The translations under genes were made by a program, and so were the position numbers. A model generated the notes under the pieces. The model did not search any database. It was given only the letters and a program-made list of their open reading frames with translations, and was not told the DNA's origin. Shown here in pieces: positions 58,038-64,000 of a DNA stretch of 64,000 nucleotides; position 1 is the first letter of the stretch, and each line of letters starts with the position of its first letter. Source of the DNA: Syntrophomonas sp. UBA5314 (GTDB lineage Bacteria > Bacillota > Syntrophomonadia > Syntrophomonadales > Syntrophomonadaceae); NCBI GenBank assembly GCA_002410325.1, contig DHRK01000018.1, forward strand, positions 36,092 through 100,091. Direction: 5' to 3'.

Positions 58038-59960
58038 TTGCTCGATGAACAAACCAGTAATGAAGTTCTCTTATGTGAGCTTTTAACCCTGCGGCGGCGC
58101 AATAGCGAGCTGGAATCCCGTCTGCTCGAATACTCCGCCCGCACATCGGATTTCCATGCTAAAACCTGCGAAATTTTGGACAATATCACCGACGCCTTTC
58201 TCTCCCTGGATGAAAACCTATGCTATCAATACCTCAATAAAACCGCCGAGCAGATGTTTGGACCCAAAAATGATCTGATAGGCCGCTATTTACCGGATGT
58301 GTTTCCCGGCGTAAACAAAAAAGCTCTACGAATGTACCGCCAGGTATTAAAGACCGGGATTCCTATGAAGAGAGAAATATACTCCCCGGTCTTTAACAAA
58401 ATGCTGGAGATCAGCACCTACCCGGCTGGATCAGGCATTTACATATACATCAGAGATTTAACCCAGCAAAGGAAGCATATCTTGGAACTGCAAAAGGCCA
58501 ATTTTGCCTTTGTTCAAGAAGCCGAGCGCCGGGAATTGGCGGAAAAAGAGCTAAAGATTTTTTTCCGCCTTTCCGAAGACATCTTTTTTTACCGCTCCTA
58601 TGACGGCCATATACTGCGGGCCAATTCGGCCCTGGCACGGACCCTGGGCTATGCTGATGAAGAATTTTTCCCCCTGGTTAAAAACCCGAACAACAATCCG
58701 ATCAACATTCACCCGGAAGACATACTGCCAGTGCGGGAAATAACCGATGAACTCAAGCAAAAGGGCGGACGAACCAGCTTCAACTGCCGGCATGTATGCA
58801 AGAACGGCGCTTTCCGATGGGTTTCCTGGAACTCGGTAGCCGATCCTGTAGAGCGTTTGATATTTTCGGTAGGACGCGACATAACCGAGAGCATGCAGGC
58901 CGAGGAAGTGTTGCGCTTATCGGAAGAGAAATTTTCCCGGACCTTTCACGAAAGCCAGGCCATCATGGCCATTTACAACATTAAAGACAATTGCTTTGTT
59001 GAAGTGAATCGGAGGCTTATCGAGGTATCAGGCTACCGCCGGGAGGAAATTATCGGCAGGTCCCACGACTTTTTATGGGTGGATCCCATAGACCGGGAGA
59101 ACGCCTTAAAACAGATCTACCGATTTGGCTATATTGAAAATTTCGAATACCGGTACAAGAAGAAGTCTGGAGAGATCGGGTACATAATAATTTCAGTCAA
59201 CAGCTTGAACATTGAAGGAAGCGATTATCTGATTGCCTCCGGCATTGATGTTACCGAATTAAAGCGTTACCAGCAAGAAATGGCCCGCCTCGATCGTTTA
59301 AATCTTATCGGAGAAATGGCGGCCAGCCTGGGGCATGAAATAAGGAATCCCCTGACCGCCATACGCGGTTTCCTGCAGATGATCGGCAATAAAGCGGAAT
59401 ATGATAAGGATCGGGTATTTTTCGACCTCATGATTGAAGAACTGGACCGGGCCAACGGCATCATCAGCGAATATCTGGGCATGGCCAAAGACAAGCGGGT
59501 TGACCTGCAGCTCAAGGCCCTGGATCAGGTTGTCATATCGCTCTATCCGATGATCCTGTCCAATGCCAATCAGAATGAGATCATGGTCAGACTGGAAATC
59601 AGCAAGGTGCCCCAGGCACTGGTGGATGAAATGGAGATCCGTCAGTTGATCCTCAACATGGCCCGCAATGCCCTGGAAGCCATGTCCGAAGGGGGCGTCC
59701 TGACTATAGGCACCCGCTTGGAGGAAGGCAAAATCGTGCTGTTTATTGAAGATGAGGGCTGCGGTTTAGCTCCTGAAATACAGGACAAGCTGGGCACTCC
59801 CTTTGTGACCACCCGGGAAAAGGGAACCGGTCTGGGCCTGGCTGTCTGTTACAGCATTGCCGCCCGTCACCAAGCTAAAATTGATTATGAAACCAGTTCC
59901 CAGGGAACCACCTTCAACATAAGATTTCCCATCCCCACCGAACAGCTTACGCTGGTTTAA
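58038..59960 (+). CDS. soluble PAS-domain sensor histidine kinase (sporulation-kinase type)
   Basis: About 640 residues from a TTG (58038-58040) following AAGGAGGGA; an open frame upstream lacks signals. N-terminal coiled coil, then three PAS domains (about 38-150, 165-295, 300-415), HisKA with H-box LGHEIRNPLTAI (about 435-446) and an HATPase with NMARNALEAM, DEGCGLAPE and GTGLGLAVCYSIA. No membrane helix, so it senses an internal signal. No response regulator is adjacent. PAS-PAS-HisKA kinases of this type feed the Spo0 phosphorelay in spore formers. Confidence 0.85.
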   Translation: MLDEQTSNEVLLCELLTLRRRNSELESRLLEYSARTSDFHAKTCEILDNITDAFLSLDENLCYQYLNKTAEQMFGPKNDLIGRYLPDVFPGVNKKALRMYRQVLKTGIPMKREIYSPVFNKMLEISTYPAGSGIYIYIRDLTQQRKHILELQKANFAFVQEAERRELAEKELKIFFRLSEDIFFYRSYDGHILRANSALARTLGYADEEFFPLVKNPNNNPINIHPEDILPVREITDELKQKGGRTSFNCRHVCKNGAFRWVSWNSVADPVERLIFSVGRDITESMQAEEVLRLSEEKFSRTFHESQAIMAIYNIKDNCFVEVNRRLIEVSGYRREEIIGRSHDFLWVDPIDRENALKQIYRFGYIENFEYRYKKKSGEIGYIIISVNSLNIEGSDYLIASGIDVTELKRYQQEMARLDRLNLIGEMAASLGHEIRNPLTAIRGFLQMIGNKAEYDKDRVFFDLMIEELDRANGIISEYLGMAKDKRVDLQLKALDQVVISLYPMILSNANQNEIMVRLEISKVPQALVDEMEIRQLILNMARNALEAMSEGGVLTIGTRLEEGKIVLFIEDEGCGLAPEIQDKLGTPFVTTREKGTGLGLAVCYSIAARHQAKIDYETSSQGTTFNIRFPIPTEQLTLV

Positions 59961-59976
59961 TCCGGCGCACAAAGGG

Positions 59977-60001
59977 AGAGGGGGGGCTGACGCCCCCCTC
60001 T
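59977..60001. terminator. hairpin between convergent kinase and focA genes
   Basis: AGAGGGGGG / CCCCCCTCT stem; a second hairpin CTCAAGGG / CCCTTGAG follows at about 60023-60044. Neither has a strong T tract, but position suggests termination. Confidence 0.5.
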
Positions 60002-60055
60002 ATGGTAAGGAGATCAAAGCTCAAGGGCTTAGACCCTTGAGAAAACTGATTTCAT

Positions 60056-60991
60056 TTAGGCTTTTACGCTCTGGCTGGCGGCTTTCTGGGGCTTGATGTA
60101 GCTGTACCAGTAGATGCCCGCCACGAATATGGCTCCACCCACGATGTTCCCCAGGGTGACCGGAACCAGGTTCTTTACCATGAAGTTGCCCCAGGTCAGG
60201 GGGGCCAATGAGGCTTTGTAGCTGGCTATAGCGGCCGCTGCGGCATCGGGCGCCATTGCTGCGGTAACCGTCGCCTGCGCCGCGAAGTCTACGATGCCCG
60301 GAATGTGCGAGCAGAGAATCCCCATCGGGATAAAGAACATGTTGGCTACGCTATGCTCGAAGCCGCTGGCTACGAAGGCCATGATCGGGAAGAAGATTCC
60401 GAATACTTTGCCCACCACGTCTTTGCTGGCCAGAGCCAACCAGACCGCCATGCATACCAGCCAGTTACAGAGGATGGCCCGGCAGAAGGCCGACATCCAG
60501 GTCAATTTCACTTTGCCCAGGGCTACCGCGATAGCCTTGGCTCCTACCGCCCCGTTGAATAAACCCACTGCGGCCGTTTTATCAAAGAATCCATAAAATC
60601 CGCCGGCAATGATATATACCAGCAGGAGCGAGCCGATAAAGTTGGCGCACCATACGATAACCCAGTTCTTTAACAGGTCGCCCCAGGTGTTGTTGCCGTT
60701 TAAGGCTCCGATCATCATGAACATGTTGTTGCCGGTGAAGAGTTCCGCTCCTCCGATTACCACCAGCATCAGGCCGGTGCTGAACACCGCCCCGAACAGG
60801 AACTGGCCGAAGCCGTTGCCCAGGTATTTGGGCAGGTCATTGCTTACTACCGTTGCCAGGTTGGCGCCGAATCCGATGTAGGCGCCGGCCAGTATCCCCA
60901 GTACGATCAACTGTCCAAGAGACAGCGTGCTTTTCTTTCCGCCGGCTCCGCATGCCGCTGTCGCGACTTCTCCAGGAGCTAAGAAATTCAT
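60056..60991 (-). CDS. focA: FocA/FdhC formate-nitrite transporter
   Basis: This 311-residue channel has six membrane helices: LGILAGAYIGFGANLATVV, GLMLVVIGGAELFTGNNMFM (family signature), WMSAFCRAILCNWLVCMAVWLAL and LVPVTLGNIVGGAIFVAG. N-terminus begins MNFLAPGEVATAACGAGGKK. It exchanges formate across the membrane. It is directly downstream of the formate dehydrogenase gene on the same strand, so formate is the likely substrate. Confidence 0.93.
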   Translation of the reverse strand: MNFLAPGEVATAACGAGGKKSTLSLGQLIVLGILAGAYIGFGANLATVVSNDLPKYLGNGFGQFLFGAVFSTGLMLVVIGGAELFTGNNMFMMIGALNGNNTWGDLLKNWVIVWCANFIGSLLLVYIIAGGFYGFFDKTAAVGLFNGAVGAKAIAVALGKVKLTWMSAFCRAILCNWLVCMAVWLALASKDVVGKVFGIFFPIMAFVASGFEHSVANMFFIPMGILCSHIPGIVDFAAQATVTAAMAPDAAAAAIASYKASLAPLTWGNFMVKNLVPVTLGNIVGGAIFVAGIYWYSYIKPQKAASQSVKA

Positions 60992-61094
60992 TATTAATCA
61001 TCCTTTCATCGATCAAAATGTTTTGGTTGCCATCAAGCCCTGGCTTGAGACCTTCATCGGTGAATGACTAAACCCCAAATGTCTCACCGTCTAT

Positions 61095-63800
61095 TTAAGA
61101 TATTTTTTCTAATCGGGCTGCCGACACCTTGTATTCGGGAATACCCGCCACCGGGTCCAGCGACTCAGGGGCGGAATTGGTCAACAAGTTGGCGGCCGCT
61201 TCACTGAAATGGAAATAGGTGAATATAACGTTTTCGGATATAAAATCAACCACATGAGCACTCACTTCGATGTGCCCTCGCCGGGTAATCACTCGCACCT
61301 TATCTCCGTCGGCTATGCCCATTTTCGCCGCCAGAGCCGGATTGAGCTGCACTTCATTGGCCGGTTGAATGGCGTGCAGGCCAGACGAGCGGCGGGTCAT
61401 GGTGCCGGTGTGATAGTGATACAGGCTGCGTCCGGTAGTAAGAATCAAGGGGTATTCAGCATCTGGCAGCTCGGCCGCCTCTCTAAATTCTATGGCGCTG
61501 AACAGGCCCAGGCCCCTGCTGAACTGAGCCCCGTGCAAGACCGGCGTTCCGGGATGGTCTTCGCTGGGACAAGGCCACTGCAAGCCGGCTTCCTCCAACC
61601 GGGCATAGGTCATTCCGGCATAGGAAGGGGCTACGGTCCTGATTTCTTCAAATATCTCTTCCACCGAATTGTAATTCATGGGATATCCCAGCCGGTTGGA
61701 AAGTTCGCAGATGATCTGCCAGTCGGGCCGTGCGTCGCCGCGCGGGCTGATGGCCTGGCGGATGCGCTGTACCCGGCGCTCGGTATTGGAGAAGGTCCCA
61801 TCCTTTTCGGCAAAGCTGACACCGGGGAATACTACATCCGCTTTCTGGGCGGTCTCAGTCAGGAAGATGTCCTGCACCATGAGGAAGTCCAGTTCCTCAA
61901 GGGCTTCTTCAACGTGTCCCAGATCCGGATCGCTGACCATGGGATTCTCACCAAACACTATCAGTCCTTTCAAGTCACCATGGTGAGCCTTGTTGATGGC
62001 TGCGGTGACAGTCAGACCGTTGTCGGGTGAAAGCTTTACACCCCAGGCTTTCTCGAATTTCTCCCGGACCGCCTCGTTGCTGACCTGCTGATAAGCCGGA
62101 TAGGTAACCGGTAATGCGCCCATATCGCAGGCTCCCTGCACATTGTTTTGTCCGCGCAACGGGTTGACCCCGGTGCCCGGCCGGCCAATATTGCCGGTCA
62201 ACATAGCCAGGTTGCAGATGCTTTTTACGTTGTCGGTTCCGGTGCTGTGTTGAGTAAGTCCCATTGCGTAGCAGATTGAGCCCCGCTCCACACTGGCATA
62301 AAGCCGTGCTGCTTTTTTAATCTCTTCAGCTGGCACCCCGGTGATCTTTTCAACCACCCCGGGAGTGTATTGGGCTGCTACTTCGGCCATAGCCGCATAG
62401 CCTTCGGTGCGGGTTTCGATGAATTCTTTGGCCAGCAGGCCTTCGTTTATAATGACGTTCATCATCCCATTGACCAGGGCTACGTCGGTGCCGGGCCTGA
62501 ACTGCAGGTAGACATCGGCGATCTCGGCCAGTTCAATACGGCGCGGATCGGCTACAATCAATTTGGCACCGTTTTGGCGCACATTGCGCCTGATCTTGTA
62601 CCCGATAACCGGATGGTTCTCGGTGGTGTTGGTTCCAATGAGGAAGATGCACTGGGCATCGTTTTGTAGCTCATTGATGGAGTTGGTCATGGCTCCACTC
62701 CCAAATGCTGCCCCCAGACCGGCGACAGTAACGGAGTGTCAGAGGCGGGCGCAGTGATCGACGTTGTTGGTGCCGATGGCTGCGCGCATTAATTTTTGAG
62801 CCAGATAGTTCTCCTCATTGCTGGCCCGGGCTGATGAAAACATGGCCAGGGAATCCGGGCCGTTCTGGCCTTTGATTTCCTTTAGGCGGTTGGCCGCAAA
62901 GTCCAGGGCTTCATCCCAACTGGCCGGGCGGAGTTCACCGTTTTCCCGGATAAGTGGAGTAGTGAGGCGTTCCGGGGAGTCGATAAAGTCCCATCCGAAA
63001 CGGCCCTTGACGCACAGGGCGCCTTTATTGACCGGACTTGAAGCCGTATCGCGCATCGAGCTGACCCCCACCACCCGGTCGTCTTTAACATTAAGCTGCA
63101 GGGTGCAGCCGGTTCCGCAATAGGTGCAGGTAGTGGCCACCTTTTCCACCTGGTAGGGCTTGCCCTGGCCAGCTGAAATCTTACTGGTTAAAGCCCCCAC
63201 CGGGCATACCATTACGCACTGCCCGCAAAACACACAGGTAGAGTCGGCCAGTTTCCCGTTGAAGACCGTGGATATCTTGGCATGGTGGCCGCGGTCTTCC
63301 AGGTTTATGGCCTGGGCTCCGGTAATTTCGTCACAGGCCCGGACACAGCGGGTGCACATAATGCACTTGTCATAGTCCCTTTCGATAAAGGGATTCGGGT
63401 CGTCTTTATAGAAGTGCGGGCCTTCCCCGGCAAAGCGGGATTCCTTGACCCCATAGCGATAGCAGTATTCCTGCAGGCGGCAGTCCCCGTCTCTTTCGCA
63501 AACGTGGCATTCAAGTTTGTGGCGGGCCAGTAATAATTCCAACACGACTTTACGAGCTTCTACAGCCGCCGGGCTCTCGGTCTCGATGACCAGGCCGTTT
63601 TCCACCGGCGAAACGCAAGAGGCCATGAGATTGCGGCGTCCCTGAGCTTCTACCACGCACATACGGCAGGACCCGGCCAGGCACAGATCGGGATCGTAGC
63701 ACAGGGTCGGAATATCCGCTCCGGCCGCTTGGCAGGCGTCCAGGAGCAGGGTGCCTTTAGGAACCTGTATGGCTTTTCCATTTATAGTAAGGCTGATCAT
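61095..63800 (-). CDS. fdhA: formate dehydrogenase catalytic subunit, selenocysteine-containing
   Basis: 901 residues with an in-frame UGA (62739-62741) read as selenocysteine 354. N-terminal 2Fe-2S domain (CYDPDLCLAGSCRMC), His-Cys3 cluster (HKLECHVCERDGDC), two 4Fe-4S ferredoxin motifs (CIMCTRCVRACDE, CVFCGQCVMVCPVG), then the molybdopterin domain with CTYCGTGC. The active-site stretch is NVDHCARL-U-HSVTVAGLG, typical of FdhF-type enzymes. A SECIS-like hairpin follows the UGA. It oxidises formate or reduces CO2, linked through its clusters to the NuoF-like subunit encoded upstream. Confidence 0.95.
62708..62728 (-). promoter_or_regulatory. SECIS-like hairpin for selenocysteine insertion
   Basis: Ten bases after the UGA, CTGTCGCC and GGGGGCAG pair around loop GGTCT (seven of eight pairs, one wobble and one mismatch). 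A GGUCU loop at this distance is the bacterial SelB-binding pattern known from E. coli fdhF. Confidence 0.75.
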
Positions 63801-63825
63801 ACTCTATCCTCCCTTCCACAGAAAA

Positions 63826-64000
63826 TTACATCTTCTGCAGATATGCTGGCCGAAAATGTTTGATGGTTGATTCGATCGGAATCGGGGCTGCTTGTCCCAA
63901 CCCGCAGAGAGCCGCTTTTTGCATAACCCTGGCCAGCAGGAGCAGCTTATCTATATCGGCCTCGTTTCCTTTACCGGAATTGAGCTTGTCCATCAATTCC
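63826..64000 (-). CDS. NuoF-like NADH-binding subunit, partial (C-terminus)
   Basis: Only the last 57 residues are inside the window: LMDKLNSGKGNEADIDKLL, then ARVMQKAALCGLGQAAPIPI. The C-G-L-G-Q-x-x-P segment is the C-terminal 4Fe-4S region of NuoF/HydB-type proteins. Its stop is 25 bases before the fdhA start, indicating an NAD-linked formate dehydrogenase complex. Confidence 0.85.
   Translation of the reverse strand, partial: ELMDKLNSGKGNEADIDKLLLLARVMQKAALCGLGQAAPIPIESTIKHFRPAYLQKM

Noticed and set aside
62690..62741. Splitting formate dehydrogenase into two genes at the UGA
   Set aside because: The codons on both sides keep the family active-site sequence, and a SECIS-like hairpin follows; recoding explains it better.

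Overview
The window reads as the chromosome of an anaerobic, probably spore-forming, syntrophic clostridium of the Syntrophomonas type (Firmicutes). This comes from gene content, not from any database match. It carries a butyrate/acyl-CoA oxidation operon, a selenocysteine formate dehydrogenase beside a formate channel, a YtaF sporulation membrane protein, a soluble multi-PAS sporulation-type kinase and many strong AGGAGG-type ribosome binding sites. There are no rRNA genes, no CRISPR array and one tRNA.

1-24.7 kb is mostly ordinary chromosome. It holds two DUF6385-like surface or spore-type proteins, a membrane glycosyltransferase, a PilZ protein, an ECF sigma/anti-sigma/bactofilin-like operon, a LemA/TPM pair, a metallo-beta-lactamase-fold enzyme and a radical SAM protein followed by a REP-type tyrosine transposase. 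Then come signal peptidase I, an oligopeptide-binding protein, a lytic transglycosylase, the coaE-ytaF-mutM-polA neighbourhood and a second ECF sigma/anti-sigma pair.

25.0-31.2 kb is an AT-rich accessory region that begins exactly at a tRNA-Leu(CAA) gene. The last 12 bases of the tRNA recur at 28720-28731, next to a decayed tyrosine integrase. This outlines a small element (about 3.6 kb) that appears stacked in front of an older one. Inside are a group II intron fragment, broken IS5-like and IS66-like transposases, an interrupted UPF0158 gene, a fragment of a SWIM-type protein and a two-gene unit that looks like a small antitoxin plus a PARP-like ADP-ribosyltransferase toxin. A metallophosphoesterase and a Phd/RelE toxin-antitoxin pair follow.

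31.2-40.0 kb is a fatty-acid catabolic operon on the minus strand: CoA-transferase, two acyl-CoA dehydrogenases, EtfB and EtfA. A textbook sigma-54 promoter with inverted-repeat upstream sites lies in front of it, and the gene for a sigma-54 activator lies directly upstream. 40.3-44.3 kb holds small membrane and regulatory proteins and a secreted papain-family peptidase.

44.5-57.0 kb is a complete phosphonate operon on the minus strand: a PhnF-like GntR regulator, phnG-H-I-J-K-L-M, the transporter phnD-C-E-E, a GNAT acetyltransferase and two PHP-domain phosphoesterases. No PhnP or PhnN is present in the cluster. The first PHP protein is therefore the best candidate for opening the ribosyl cyclic phosphate made by C-P lyase.

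57.4-64 kb contains a small helix-turn-helix protein, the PAS histidine kinase, a FocA-type formate channel and the formate dehydrogenase catalytic subunit with an in-frame UGA (Sec354) and SECIS-like hairpin. The window ends inside a NuoF-like subunit. Together these would pass electrons between NADH and formate and move formate across the membrane, the standard currency of syntrophy.
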